Positions 1-9,465 of a stretch of 64,000 nucleotides of DNA are shown here, piece after piece. The translations under genes were made by a program, and so were the position numbers. This DNA is from Robiginitalea sp. (lineage in GTDB: Bacteria > Bacteroidota > Bacteroidia > Flavobacteriales > Flavobacteriaceae), in assembly GCA_024642005.1 (NCBI GenBank), contig JAHECA010000014.1:20512-84511 (forward strand), given 5' to 3'. Under the pieces are notes generated by a model. The model was not told the origin of the DNA. It was given only the letters and a program-made list of their open reading frames with translations, and did no database searches. Every line of letters starts with the position of its first letter. The first letter of the stretch is position 1.

Positions 1-1252
1 AGACCAACTGTAGGGAAGAAAGACCGTAATCGTCTGAAACCGTACCGCCAAAGTAAACCAGATTCGGGTTCAGGGTATCGCGCTGCATACTTGCCTCGAT
101 GCGTGGATATTCGTCGCGGACCACCTGGATGTGATAGGCCAAACGGTCGTATTCCCGAACTTTCTTGTTGGAGGTGCTGATCACATAATCTCGGGAATTG
201 AACCACCTCTTCTGAATGGCGTATTCATCGCCTTTGCGATCAGCCAGCAGCAAGGTGTCGGCATCTGAGTAGTTTATCGTATCGGTATTAATTGCCCGCA
301 GATTCCAGCGCACCAAGGTTCCTTCGGGCACTGTGGTATTGCCGGTGCCTTTAATGACTTGGCGGGGCTGACCGAGGTACTCAGGGTAGGTCAATTCCAT
401 TTCGAAACGGTCAATCACGGGAACCTTTAAAACGCGCAGCTCGAATTCAGCAGACCGAAAGCCGTTTGCCTCGAAATAAAAGGTCGCATCCTGCAAGGGG
501 GGCTTGAGGATGTGTTCAAAATAGGTCAGGCGGTCTTCCATCAAAAAGGGCGACCCGTTTATTACCAGGCGTACTTCGTCTGGCTGTACATTGCCCGGGG
601 TTTTGACCTTCAGTGCCACAGGGCGGTTTTCCAATACCTCCAGGTCGGTTTCCCATAGTTCGAAGCGAAAGGGAGCCGGTGGTTCAAAAGCCACGTTGTA
701 GCGAATAACCCTTTGGTATGAGCTCAAAAACGCTATTCCCCTTCCGCTGAACCAAATCAGAACCGCCAGACCGACCGGTATCAAAACGTATCTTACAAGC
801 CTAAGCGGCTCTCTGAGATTTACTGCCTGATAGAAGGGCACCGCCTTAAGCTGGTTGGATCGCTGTTCTATCCCCGCCAATATCAGCTCAGATTTTTGAG
901 GATTCTCTGCGAGCTCCAGCAGGTTAACCAACCGATCCTGAACCTGTGGAAAGTGTTCGCCAATGAGCCGCGAACCCTCCAGGTGGGTGAGGCCCTTCCG
1001 AAGCCGGAATAGCCTTAAAACAGGGGTCAGAACCTGACGCACCAGCAGAAAGCCCTCGAGCAGGAGGCCCGAACAAAGCAACAGTAAACGCCCCATGGGG
1101 CTGAACCAAAGGAAGTATTCCAGGGCCCCTATTATCAGGAATAACAGCCCCCCGAAAAAGAGAAAAAGGAAAGTGCCCTGCAACAATTGCCGTTTGTAAT
1201 AACGGCTTATGAAGGCTTCCAGCTTTTCCAGGATAAGTTCGTAAGAACCCAA
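1..1252 (-). CDS. DUF4175-family large membrane protein, N-terminal part
   Basis: An open frame not in the ORF track, found by translating the minus strand. It starts at a TTG (MGSYELILEKLEAFISRYYK) and stays open for about 417 codons to the window edge, so the C-terminus is missing. An in-frame stop lies two codons upstream of the TTG, which makes TTG (or the ATT before it) the only reasonable start. Two hydrophobic helices follow near residues 25-70, then a helical stretch, another membrane segment near residues 165-190, and a long beta-rich, probably periplasmic region. This arrangement matches the large flavobacterial DUF4175 proteins, usually over 1000 residues and of unknown function, as I know the family. 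It is divergent from the alkB-like gene, with a short shared intergenic region. Confidence 0.75.
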   Translation of the reverse strand, partial: MGSYELILEKLEAFISRYYKRQLLQGTFLFLFFGGLLFLIIGALEYFLWFSPMGRLLLLCSGLLLEGFLLVRQVLTPVLRLFRLRKGLTHLEGSRLIGEHFPQVQDRLVNLLELAENPQKSELILAGIEQRSNQLKAVPFYQAVNLREPLRLVRYVLIPVGLAVLIWFSGRGIAFLSSYQRVIRYNVAFEPPAPFRFELWETDLEVLENRPVALKVKTPGNVQPDEVRLVINGSPFLMEDRLTYFEHILKPPLQDATFYFEANGFRSAEFELRVLKVPVIDRFEMELTYPEYLGQPRQVIKGTGNTTVPEGTLVRWNLRAINTDTINYSDADTLLLADRKGDEYAIQKRWFNSRDYVISTSNKKVREYDRLAYHIQVVRDEYPRIEASMQRDTLNPNLVYFGGTVSDDYGLSSLQLV

Positions 1253-1326
1253 AATTCATATATTTAATGACAATATAGTACGCTGGCACTGAATCAGGGC
1301 CCAAAAACATGTTAAAAGCCGGAATC

Positions 1327-2367
1327 ATGTCTTTCAAATACTTTGCTGCCTACAGCATCCCTCTTGCAGCCTACCTGGGGTTTTCTTACGGTGGAGTCTG
1401 GAGCTTCCTGACGCCGGCCTATGCCTTTCTGGCCATCCCTTTGCTCGAATACCTGCTGCCCCAGGATGACTCAAACCTCTCGGCCGAAAAACGCAACAAA
1501 GAACAGGTGAACCCGCTGTACGATCTCATGCTTTACGCCAACGTCTTCATTGTCTTCGGGCTCATCTGGAAAGTTTGCAACATGCTTGTTTCCTACGCTT
1601 ACACCCCTTTTGAATATGTGGGATTTGTTTTGTCTCTGGGCATTGTTCTGGGCACCAATGGCATCAATGTCGGGCATGAGCTCGGCCACCGGCAGCATTC
1701 ATGGGAACGATTTCTTGGGAAACTGCTGCTGCTCCCGAGCCACTACCTGCATTTTTACATCGAACACAATTTCGGGCACCATCTGCATGCGGCGACCCTT
1801 GAAGACCCCGCCACGGCCCGCTATAACCAGTCTGTCTATCATTTCTGGGGCACTTCCGTAGTTCGCCAGTACCGCAATGCGTGGCGGATTCAGCTCGACC
1901 TGCTCAAACGGGGAGGACATGGCTATTTATCCTTTTACAATGATATGCTCTGGTATCTCGCCATTGAAGCGCTGTACCTGGGGCTGGGCTATTTCCTGTT
2001 TGGCCCGTTTGTGATGCTCTTCCTTATAGCTTCTGGCATTGTCGGGTTCCTGCTCCTGGAAACCGTAAATTACATTGAACACTACGGCCTGTTGCGCAGC
2101 AAACTCCCCTCAGGGCGTTATGAGCGGGTGCGGGAGGTGCATTCGTGGAACAGCAACCACATCATGGGCCGGATTATCCTCTATGAGCTCACCCGGCACA
2201 GCGACCACCATTACAAATCCTCAAAAAAGTATCAGGTGTTGGACTACCACAGCCAATCGCCTGAGATGCCTTACGGTTACCCCACCTCCGTGGTGATCTC
2301 CCTAATCCCGCCACTGTGGTTCCGCATCATGAATCCCCGGGTGCCCCCGGAGATGAAACCCGTTTAG
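1327..2367 (+). CDS. alkB: AlkB-type alkane 1-monooxygenase
   Basis: Integral-membrane non-heme di-iron monooxygenase that would hydroxylate the terminal carbon of n-alkanes using electrons from rubredoxin. The histidine signature of the family is complete: HELGHRQH near residue 117, EHNFGHHLHA near 146, NYIEHYG near 248 and RHSDHHYK near 290. Several hydrophobic segments sit between them, and the length of 346 residues is normal for AlkB without a fused rubredoxin. The track start at 1309 gives MLKAGIMSFKYF. I prefer the ATG at 1327 because family members usually begin a few residues before the K-Y-x-x-A-Y motif. No rubredoxin or rubredoxin reductase gene lies in the window, so electron donors must come from elsewhere. 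It could instead act on another hydrophobic substrate, because XylM-like and fatty-acid hydroxylases share these motifs. Confidence 0.85.
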   Translation: MSFKYFAAYSIPLAAYLGFSYGGVWSFLTPAYAFLAIPLLEYLLPQDDSNLSAEKRNKEQVNPLYDLMLYANVFIVFGLIWKVCNMLVSYAYTPFEYVGFVLSLGIVLGTNGINVGHELGHRQHSWERFLGKLLLLPSHYLHFYIEHNFGHHLHAATLEDPATARYNQSVYHFWGTSVVRQYRNAWRIQLDLLKRGGHGYLSFYNDMLWYLAIEALYLGLGYFLFGPFVMLFLIASGIVGFLLLETVNYIEHYGLLRSKLPSGRYERVREVHSWNSNHIMGRIILYELTRHSDHHYKSSKKYQVLDYHSQSPEMPYGYPTSVVISLIPPLWFRIMNPRVPPEMKPV

Positions 2368-2373
2368 CCATCC

Positions 2374-2403
2374 TTGCGGGTTCGGCCATCCTGCCTATCT
2401 TTG
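2374..2403 (+). promoter_or_regulatory. Bacteroidota-type promoter of gltX
   Basis: TTG (2374-2376), 19 nt, then TATCTTTG (2396-2403). This matches the TTG / TAnnTTTG housekeeping consensus of Bacteroidota and ends 19 nt before the gltX ATG. Confidence 0.65.
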
Positions 2404-2422
2404 CCTTCCTATAGGCCATTCC

Positions 2423-3946
2423 ATGGAAAACACGGTTCGCGTACGATTTGCCCCCAGCCCGACAGGGCCCCTTCACATTGGCGGGGTTCGTACGGCACTT
2501 TTTAATTACTTGTTTGCCAAAAAACACGGAGGCCGCTTTGTGCTGCGTATCGAAGACACCGATCAGAGCCGCTTTGTTCCCGGAGCCGAGGAGTACATTA
2601 TAGAAGCCCTGGAATGGCTGGGCATTCCCTTCGACGAAGGACCGGGAAAGAAAGGGCCTTTTGGTCCCTATCGCCAAAGCGACCGCAAGGCCTTATATGA
2701 AAGTTATGCCCGGGAATTACTTGAAAAGGGCTGGGCCTATTACGCCTTCGACCAGCCCGAACACCTCGAGGCGCATCGAAAGGAGCATGAAGAAAAAGGG
2801 AAAACCTTTATTTACAATTGGCATAATCGGGAAAAGCTCGAGAACTCATTGACCTTATCCCCCGCTGCACTTGAGGAAAAACTGAAAAAGGGCACGCCCT
2901 ATGTCATCCGTTTTAAGTGGCCCAAAGACGGTTCACTGGTATTGCAGGACCACATCAGGGGGGCTATCCATATAGATACCAACACCCTGGACGACAAGGT
3001 GCTTTTCAAAAGCGACGGTATGCCAACCTACCACCTCGCCAACATCGTGGACGACCACCTGATGCAGATAACCCATGTGATTCGGGGTGAAGAATGGCTT
3101 CCCTCCCTGCCGCTGCACGTGCAATTGTACGAGGCGTTTGGCTGGAAGGCCCCTGAATTTGCTCACCTGCCCCTGATTATGAAGCCCACAGGGAAAGGCA
3201 AGCTGAGCAAGCGCGACGGGGAAAAGATGGGCTTCCCGGTATTTCCGCTCAGCTGGAAGGAAAGCGCGGGGTATCGCGAAGCCGGCTATTTCCCGGAGGC
3301 CGTTCTCAATTTCCTGGCCATGCTGGGGTGGAACCCGGGCACCGAGCAGGAAATTTTCAGCAAGGAAGAACTCATTTCCCTTTTCGACCTGGATCGGGTT
3401 CAAAAGTCGGGGGCGCGTTTTGACCCTGACAAAAACAAATGGTACAACCACCAATACCTCCAGCAAAAGCCCGTTGAGGAGCTCCTGCCGCCATTTCGGG
3501 AACTGTTGGAAAAAAAAGGCGTGTCGGCAGAAGCCCTGGAACCGGCGCGGCTGATGCGCATTATAGAACTCCTTCGGGAGCGGGCTTCATTCGTCTATGA
3601 ACTTTGGGATCTGGGCCGCTACTTGTTCGAAGCCCCTTCCCAATACGACGAAAAGGCAGCCCGGAAGCAATGGAAACCAAACACCCCCATCATTCTTCAA
3701 CAACTCTCCGGAATTCTCAAACAGGCAGACCGCTTTGAAAGCGCCTCCCTTGAAGCTGACGTCAAAGCCTGGATTGAATCCTCCGGCCTTTCGTTCGGGC
3801 AGGTGATGCCCCCGCTCCGCCTGGTCTTGGTAGGCTCCATGCAGGGTCTCCACCTTTTTGATATTATGGCCCTGATTGGAAAAGCCGAAACCCTTTCCCG
3901 TATCACCAGGGGGATTGATGTTTTGCGCCCCGTCGACGAACTGTAA
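2423..3946 (+). CDS. gltX: Glutamate--tRNA ligase
   Basis: Class I aminoacyl-tRNA synthetase that charges tRNA-Glu with glutamate in the cytoplasm. The HIGH-type signature PSPTGPLHIGG lies at residues 11-21, followed by RIEDTDQSR of the Rossmann domain. The KMSKS-type loop reads KLSKRDG near residue 260. The rest is the anticodon-binding C-terminal half, and the 507-residue length is ordinary. The ATG start puts the conserved RFAPSPTG motif right at the N-terminus, and a good promoter lies just upstream. It is transcribed alone or with the downstream SPFH gene (70-nt gap, no clear terminator). Confidence 0.97.
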   Translation: MENTVRVRFAPSPTGPLHIGGVRTALFNYLFAKKHGGRFVLRIEDTDQSRFVPGAEEYIIEALEWLGIPFDEGPGKKGPFGPYRQSDRKALYESYARELLEKGWAYYAFDQPEHLEAHRKEHEEKGKTFIYNWHNREKLENSLTLSPAALEEKLKKGTPYVIRFKWPKDGSLVLQDHIRGAIHIDTNTLDDKVLFKSDGMPTYHLANIVDDHLMQITHVIRGEEWLPSLPLHVQLYEAFGWKAPEFAHLPLIMKPTGKGKLSKRDGEKMGFPVFPLSWKESAGYREAGYFPEAVLNFLAMLGWNPGTEQEIFSKEELISLFDLDRVQKSGARFDPDKNKWYNHQYLQQKPVEELLPPFRELLEKKGVSAEALEPARLMRIIELLRERASFVYELWDLGRYLFEAPSQYDEKAARKQWKPNTPIILQQLSGILKQADRFESASLEADVKAWIESSGLSFGQVMPPLRLVLVGSMQGLHLFDIMALIGKAETLSRITRGIDVLRPVDEL

Positions 3947-4016
3947 CTTTTTCGGCCACGTAGCGACCAATTGTACGATCCTTCGTATCTTCTCGTAGAA
4001 ATCAAAACACATCGCC

Positions 4017-4946
4017 ATGGGCACCTTTTTCATCTGGACACCCCTCCTGTTGCTGGGATTGGTAATCCTATTCAGTTCCTTCTTTGTCGTAAAGCAACAG
4101 ACCGCCATGCTGGTCGAGCGGTTCGGCCGGTTCCAAAGTGTCCGCAACTCGGGCCTGCAAATGAAAATTCCGCTGGTCGACCGGATAGCCGGCAGGCTCA
4201 GCCTGAAAATCCAGCAGCTCGATGTTATTGTAGAAACCAAGACCCTCGACGACGTTTTTGTAAAACTTAAGGTGTCTGTACAGTACGTGGTCATCAGGGA
4301 CAAAGTGTACGAGGCATTCTACAAACTCGAATACCCCCACGAGCAAATCACTTCGTATGTTTTTGACGTGGTGCGGGCAGAAGTGCCGAAAATGAAACTC
4401 GACGACGTCTTTGTAAAAAAAGACGATATCGCCATTGCTGTTAAGGCCGAATTGCAGGACGCCATGCTTGAATACGGGTATGACATCATCAAGACACTGG
4501 TAACCGACATAGACCCGGATGCCCAGGTTAAGGCGGCCATGAACCGGATAAACGCGGCAGAACGCGAAAAGATTGCCGCACAGTTCGAAGGAGATGCCGC
4601 CCGAATCCTGATCGTCGAAAAAGCAAAGGCCGAAGCTGAAAGCAAGCGCTTGCAGGGGCAGGGCATTGCCGACCAGCGCCGGGAGATTGCCAGGGGCCTT
4701 GAAGAATCGGTGGAAGTGCTCAACAAGGTTGGCATCAATTCACAGGAAGCCTCTGCCCTTATAGTGGTGACCCAACATTACGACACGCTTCAGGCCATTG
4801 GAGAAGAGACCAATACCAACCTGATCTTGCTGCCTAATTCTCCGCAGGCAGGCAGCGACATGCTCAACAACATGGTTGCCTCCTTCACGGCCAGCAACCA
4901 AATCGGGGAAGCCATGAAAAATCAAAACAAGAAATCTCGCGACTAG
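4017..4946 (+). CDS. SPFH/Band 7 (stomatin-like) membrane-associated protein
   Basis: One N-terminal membrane helix (residues about 5-25) is followed by a Band 7/SPFH domain (about 28-190). A long charged helical region comes next (about 180-250, with EKAKAEAESKRLQGQG), typical of stomatin/prohibitin-like proteins that form large ring- or cage-like oligomers on the membrane. The C-terminus is a short flexible tail. Of the SPFH families it most resembles the YbbK/QmcA or slipin type. No NfeD-like partner gene is adjacent, although one often accompanies this family. A clear rho-independent terminator follows, so this is the last gene of its transcript. The family role is known only broadly: membrane microdomain scaffolding and protease control. 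Confidence 0.85.
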   Translation: MGTFFIWTPLLLLGLVILFSSFFVVKQQTAMLVERFGRFQSVRNSGLQMKIPLVDRIAGRLSLKIQQLDVIVETKTLDDVFVKLKVSVQYVVIRDKVYEAFYKLEYPHEQITSYVFDVVRAEVPKMKLDDVFVKKDDIAIAVKAELQDAMLEYGYDIIKTLVTDIDPDAQVKAAMNRINAAEREKIAAQFEGDAARILIVEKAKAEAESKRLQGQGIADQRREIARGLEESVEVLNKVGINSQEASALIVVTQHYDTLQAIGEETNTNLILLPNSPQAGSDMLNNMVASFTASNQIGEAMKNQNKKSRD

Positions 4947-4968
4947 TTTTCCGAAATACTCTATAGCA

Positions 4969-4998
4969 AGCCCCCGATCTTGTTCCGGGGGCTTTTTT
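4969..4998 (+). terminator. Rho-independent terminator after the SPFH gene
   Basis: The perfect 8-bp stem AGCCCCCG / CGGGGGCT has a 9-nt loop and is followed by a run of T. It lies 23 nt after the stop codon. Confidence 0.9.
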
Positions 4999-5233
4999 AT
5001 GCCTTGCGCCAACTGAAAGCTGAATTTCAGACCCGGATTTCCGCCTACCCCATTTTGGAACGCAGTCCAACGCCTGCCTAAAGCGAAAACCGCACTGGCC
5101 GCTCCGTCTGGGGCGATCGGGGCCCAGGGCGGCCAAGGAGCCGAAGGCAAGCAGATCGCCCTTTAAAACGCCTCAGGGAAAGGCTCTTTAAATAGAATAT
5201 ATCGATTGGTATCGTTGTGTCGATAGGCGCGGC

Positions 5234-6922
5234 TTATTCCGCCTGTTGCTCGACTTTAGCCCAGGTATCCCGAAGCGGTACCGTCCGGTTGAAAACCAGT
5301 TTGGCAGGGGTGGTGTCGGGGTCTACGCAAAAATAACCGAGTCGCTGAAACTGGAACTGTTCCCCGCTTTTGGCCTCGCTGAGGCCGGGCTCCAGAAAGG
5401 CCTTGACGGTCTGCAGGGAATCCGGGTTGACAAACTCCAGGAAGTCGCGGTCTTTATGCTGGTCGGGTACCGGGTCTGAAAAGAGTCGGTCGTAAAGTCG
5501 CACTTCGGCTTCCATCGCGTGAGCCACGGAAACCCAGTGTAGCGTCCCCTTCACTTTCTTAAGACTTTCTTCCGTCCCCGACCCGCTCAGGCTCTTCGGA
5601 TCGTAGGTGCAGTGAACCTCCACGATTTCGCCCCGGGCGTCTTTGACCACATGCTCGGCCGTGATGATGTAGGCATTCTTAAGGCGCACTTCCCCGCCGA
5701 GTTTCAGCCGAAAATACTTGCGGTTTGCCTCTTCGCGGAAATCTTCACGCTCAATATACAGTTCCCGTGAAAAGGGCACTTTTCTGAAACCCGCCCCGGG
5801 ATCTTCCGGGTTGTTCTCGGCCTCGACCCATTCGCTTTCGCCCTCGGGGTAATTGAGAACGACCACCTTTACGGGGTCGAGGACCGCCATCACGCGGGGG
5901 GCCGTTTTATTGAGGTGCTCGCGCATGTGGAACTCGAGCAGGGAAACGTCCACCACGTTGTCGCGTTTGGCGATGCCGATGGTGTCGGCAAAGGTGCGGA
6001 TGGCCTCGGGGGGGCAGCCACGCCTGCGAAGCCCGGAAATAGTGGGCATCCTGGGGTCGTCCCAACCGTGAACGACGCCCTGGTTAACCAATTGCAGTAA
6101 TTTTCGTTTACTCACCACGGTATGGCTCAGGTTCCTTCTGGCAAATTCGCGTTGCTTGGGGCGCACCTTGCCGGCTTCTGCCACCTGGTCCAGGAACCAG
6201 TCGTACAGTTCGCGGTGGGGTTTAAATTCCAGGGTGCAAAGGGAGTGTGAAATCTGCTCGATATAGTCGCTTTCCCCGTGGGTCCAGTCGTACATGGGGT
6301 AAATACACCAATCGGTATTTGTGCGATGGTGCGCTTTATGCAAGATGCGGTACATCACCGGGTCGCGCATGAGCATGTTCGGAGAGGCCATGTCTATTTT
6401 GGCCCGCAGTACGTGGGTGCCCTCCGGGTGTTTGCCCGTTTTCATTTCTTGAAACAACAACAGGTTCTCGTCCACGCTCCGGGCGCGGAACGGGCTGTTG
6501 GTGCCCGGCTCAGTAGGCGTACCCTTCTGCCGTGCAATTTCCTCGGAAGGCTGGCTGTCTACGTAGGCCTTCCCGAGGCGAATCAGGTCTACCGCCCATT
6601 GGTACAACCGCCCGAAATAGTCTGAGGCATAACATTCCCGGTCCCAGCGAAAGCCAAGCCACTCAACGTCTGCTTTAATGGCGTCGACATACTCCTGTTC
6701 TTCCTTGGTTGGGTTGGTGTCGTCGAAACGGAGGTTTACAGGGGCCTGATACCGCAGGCCCAGCCCAAAATTCAGGCAGATGGAGCTGGCGTGGCCAATG
6801 TGAAGATAGCCATTGGGTTCGGGCGGAAAACGGAAGCGAAGCCCGCCTTTGGGAAACCCGGCTGCCAGGTCGTCTTCTATAATGTGTTCAATGAAATTCA
6901 ACGATCGCGTTGCCTCGCTCAT
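5234..6922 (-). CDS. glnS: Glutamine--tRNA ligase
   Basis: Class I synthetase that charges tRNA-Gln directly. The HIGH-type motif is PPEPNGYLHIGHA (residues about 33-45) and the KMSKS-type loop is VVSKRKL near residue 270, followed by the characteristic HGWDDPRMPT segment of GlnRS. The C-terminal beta-barrel anticodon-binding domains are present, giving 562 residues. The track start at 6931 is a TTG; the ATG at 6922 (MSEATRSLNF) is better and lies 19 nt after a TACCTTTG promoter element. With gltX in the same window, the organism has separate GluRS and GlnRS. The 287 bp between the SPFH gene and this stop hold a terminator and otherwise nothing I recognise. Confidence 0.97.
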   Translation of the reverse strand: MSEATRSLNFIEHIIEDDLAAGFPKGGLRFRFPPEPNGYLHIGHASSICLNFGLGLRYQAPVNLRFDDTNPTKEEQEYVDAIKADVEWLGFRWDRECYASDYFGRLYQWAVDLIRLGKAYVDSQPSEEIARQKGTPTEPGTNSPFRARSVDENLLLFQEMKTGKHPEGTHVLRAKIDMASPNMLMRDPVMYRILHKAHHRTNTDWCIYPMYDWTHGESDYIEQISHSLCTLEFKPHRELYDWFLDQVAEAGKVRPKQREFARRNLSHTVVSKRKLLQLVNQGVVHGWDDPRMPTISGLRRRGCPPEAIRTFADTIGIAKRDNVVDVSLLEFHMREHLNKTAPRVMAVLDPVKVVVLNYPEGESEWVEAENNPEDPGAGFRKVPFSRELYIEREDFREEANRKYFRLKLGGEVRLKNAYIITAEHVVKDARGEIVEVHCTYDPKSLSGSGTEESLKKVKGTLHWVSVAHAMEAEVRLYDRLFSDPVPDQHKDRDFLEFVNPDSLQTVKAFLEPGLSEAKSGEQFQFQRLGYFCVDPDTTPAKLVFNRTVPLRDTWAKVEQQAE

Positions 6923-6941
6923 CACCAACAATTTAAGGGCC

Positions 6942-6949
6942 CAAAGGTA
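6942..6949 (-). promoter_or_regulatory. -7 promoter element of glnS
   Basis: TACCTTTG on the minus strand matches TAnnTTTG and ends 19 nt before the glnS ATG. I see no clear -33 TTG at the usual spacing. Confidence 0.5.
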
Positions 6950-7204
6950 GCAAAATTGCAGTTTATCGGAGAAATTTTACATCACATCCATACAATTCCC
7001 CTCATTTCACAACAGAAATAGGTGGGGCGACAACAATAAATTCCCCAGGGCGGGGCGAAGGGGCATATTTGTTAATAAATATTAGGTTGAGCCCGCATGC
7101 CTTGTCAGCATCGAATCTCAATATCTGCCAGGCAAAGTAAACGCCGGGACAACCTGATAAAAGTAGGGCAAAATCGAGTTGTTAACAATTTAAACGTGAG
7201 AACC

Positions 7205-9457
7205 ATGAATCAAAAATTACGCTACGCCACGGCCCTACTGTGCGGATGCCTCTGGATCCAGACCGGATCTGCCCAGGTGCTGAATGCGCCTGAAGCGGCC
7301 CCCAACCAAACCCCGCCAGCGGGAACCAGCCCCTGGAGCGCTGCCTGTGCTTCGGGAAGCTTTAACGATTACTGGGTAAACTTTACGTGGAGCCCGCCTC
7401 TCGTAAACTCAGACAACGAATTCGTTTTGGAACTCTCAGACGCCACCGGCAATTTCAGCAACGCCGTTGAACTGGCCCGAGACGGCTCCAAGAATACCAA
7501 CTTTGACTTTCATTTCCAGTTCACCCTGCCTGCGAACACCCGGGGGGAAGCCTATCGCCTCCGGGTTCGCAGCACCAGTCCGGCCAAGACCAGCCCGGTA
7601 TCGGTGGCCTATCCGATGTACTATCTGGATGTAAACAGCGGTATCACCATTCGCCCACAGGGTCAGGCCGACTTTGGAGATGGTACCGCAGAGGTATGCG
7701 ACGGCAACTCCATTACCCTGGAAGTATACAATTTGGCAAACCCAAATACCTATCAGTACAATTGGTACCGGAGCGGATCGCTTCTGGCCGACAAGGGCCC
7801 TTCGATAACCGTCGTTCAAGGCGGGATGTACAATGCGGAAATTGACTTCGGCTCCTGTTCCGGATCGGGGAACACGCTTTCGAACCTCATTGACGTTACC
7901 TCGGGCAGCAGCCTGGGGATTGCCATTAACCCCCCGGCAAAAACAGCCCTTTGCAGCGGCGAGTCCGTTGCTCTGAACGCCAATATTACAGGTCAGGGCC
8001 TAACCTATACCTGGTTTAAAGACGGGACTGCCATTACGCCGCCGGCTGTTGACGATGCGTCCTATACGGTCGACGCTTCCGTGGCGGGTTTCGAGGGGAG
8101 TTATCAGGTTGAGATATTCGGCCCCGGGGCCTGTGTGGAGCAATCTGCGCCCGTGGCCATTACCAATGCAGGGAACTTTACAGTTACCCGCGTCAACCCG
8201 GCTTCCCTTGTGGTGCTTCCGGGGCAAACGGCGCAGCTTAGCATTACTACTGACGCCACCGGGGCTGCCATCCAATGGTACAAAGACGGAGCGCCAGTTT
8301 CGGGAGCCACTTTGGCTTCCCTCACCGTTTCGAGCGCGGAAACAGGCAACTATTTTGCCCGCGTTTCCCTTACCGGAGGCGTATGCGCTTCCACCTCGGT
8401 AGATTCTCAGCCCACTGCTGTACTAACCCCGGCTTCCCTGGAGCTCGACATCGCCTATAACGGTACGTATGCCGATTGCTCAAACACCGACATCGTTTTG
8501 GAGGTTTCGGAAATCCGGGCGATTGATGCAGGAGGAAGCCCAACTGTGGTTACCGCAGACCTGCTTGGCGGGATGAGCTTCCAGTGGTATCTCAACGGTG
8601 CACTAGTTAGTGGTGCCACGGCCGCTTCTCTGAGCCTGACGGACCCCTCAGAAAATGGAGAATACGCCCTTTCGGGCAGTATTTCGGGTTATGCCCCGAA
8701 TTCCAATCCGCTTACGGTACAACTGCGCGTGAACGAAACCCTTACCATTGCCGGAACGGGCACCACAGTTTGCGGCCCAGCAGAGCCAATTACGCTGAGC
8801 ACGCCCACAGACCTTACCGGAGTAACATTCGACTGGTTCCGCGACGGTACAAATCTCAATCAAAGTTCAGCCTCCATAGACGTAAGTACTCCGGGGCGCT
8901 ATCAGCTGGTAATCCAGCGCAATGGCTGCCCGGTGCCTTCAAACCAGCTGACCCTTTCGGGTCTTGACGAAAACCTGATTACGCTGGATCCTGGTGCAGA
9001 CATACGCATTCCGGAAGGAACAACCAAGCCTGTAAATGCCTCCGGCGGCGACAGCTACCGCTGGCTCGACAGCAACAACGTGGAGTTGAGCAGCGCTTCT
9101 TCCTACTCGTTTAGCACAGAAGGGCAATACCTGCTGATTGCAACCGTCGGCGGGTGCGAAGTTGCCCGCGTGCTTACCGTTACCTACCTGGACACCTTTA
9201 AAGTGCCCAACGTAATCTCGGTAAACGGAGACGGAATAAACGACCAGTGGGTCATCCCCAACAATTATTCGGGAAGGGCCGACGTGAATGTGATCATTTA
9301 CAACGAAAAGGGCGAAGAAGTCCTTAACGAATACAACTATCAGAACAACTGGCCTGCCTCGGCGGTGAGCTTCCCAAAACAGAACATGGTGTTCTATTAC
9401 AAAATCAGGGATGCCGCAAAAGTGCTGAAGCAGGGCACCATTACGGTTATACGCTAA
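7205..9457 (+). CDS. sprC: SprC-like secreted Ig-domain protein with T9SS type B sorting domain
   Basis: First gene of a sprC-D-B-F-like operon. The track start at 7097 adds 36 polar residues; the ATG at 7205 begins a proper signal peptide (MNQKLRYATALLCGCLW.., probable cleavage after GSA-Q). The body contains several Ig-like beta domains with the repeated signature W(Y/F)xxG or QWYxxG, found in proteins that ask for stacked surface domains. The last 85 residues form the gliding-associated C-terminal domain used for T9SS type B export: PNVISVNGDGINDQW at its start, then a beta-rich IIYNEKGEEV segment. In Flavobacterium johnsoniae, sprC precedes sprD, sprB and sprF, and its loss lowers gliding. 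The order here is the same, so I use that name by synteny and architecture rather than by measured identity. Confidence 0.75.
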   Translation: MNQKLRYATALLCGCLWIQTGSAQVLNAPEAAPNQTPPAGTSPWSAACASGSFNDYWVNFTWSPPLVNSDNEFVLELSDATGNFSNAVELARDGSKNTNFDFHFQFTLPANTRGEAYRLRVRSTSPAKTSPVSVAYPMYYLDVNSGITIRPQGQADFGDGTAEVCDGNSITLEVYNLANPNTYQYNWYRSGSLLADKGPSITVVQGGMYNAEIDFGSCSGSGNTLSNLIDVTSGSSLGIAINPPAKTALCSGESVALNANITGQGLTYTWFKDGTAITPPAVDDASYTVDASVAGFEGSYQVEIFGPGACVEQSAPVAITNAGNFTVTRVNPASLVVLPGQTAQLSITTDATGAAIQWYKDGAPVSGATLASLTVSSAETGNYFARVSLTGGVCASTSVDSQPTAVLTPASLELDIAYNGTYADCSNTDIVLEVSEIRAIDAGGSPTVVTADLLGGMSFQWYLNGALVSGATAASLSLTDPSENGEYALSGSISGYAPNSNPLTVQLRVNETLTIAGTGTTVCGPAEPITLSTPTDLTGVTFDWFRDGTNLNQSSASIDVSTPGRYQLVIQRNGCPVPSNQLTLSGLDENLITLDPGADIRIPEGTTKPVNASGGDSYRWLDSNNVELSSASSYSFSTEGQYLLIATVGGCEVARVLTVTYLDTFKVPNVISVNGDGINDQWVIPNNYSGRADVNVIIYNEKGEEVLNEYNYQNNWPASAVSFPKQNMVFYYKIRDAAKVLKQGTITVIR

Positions 9458-9465
9458 GCAATACG

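Noticed and set aside
4740-5150. Minus-strand ORF after the SPFH gene
   Set aside because: It runs through the SPFH gene end and across its terminator, with no motif or start context.
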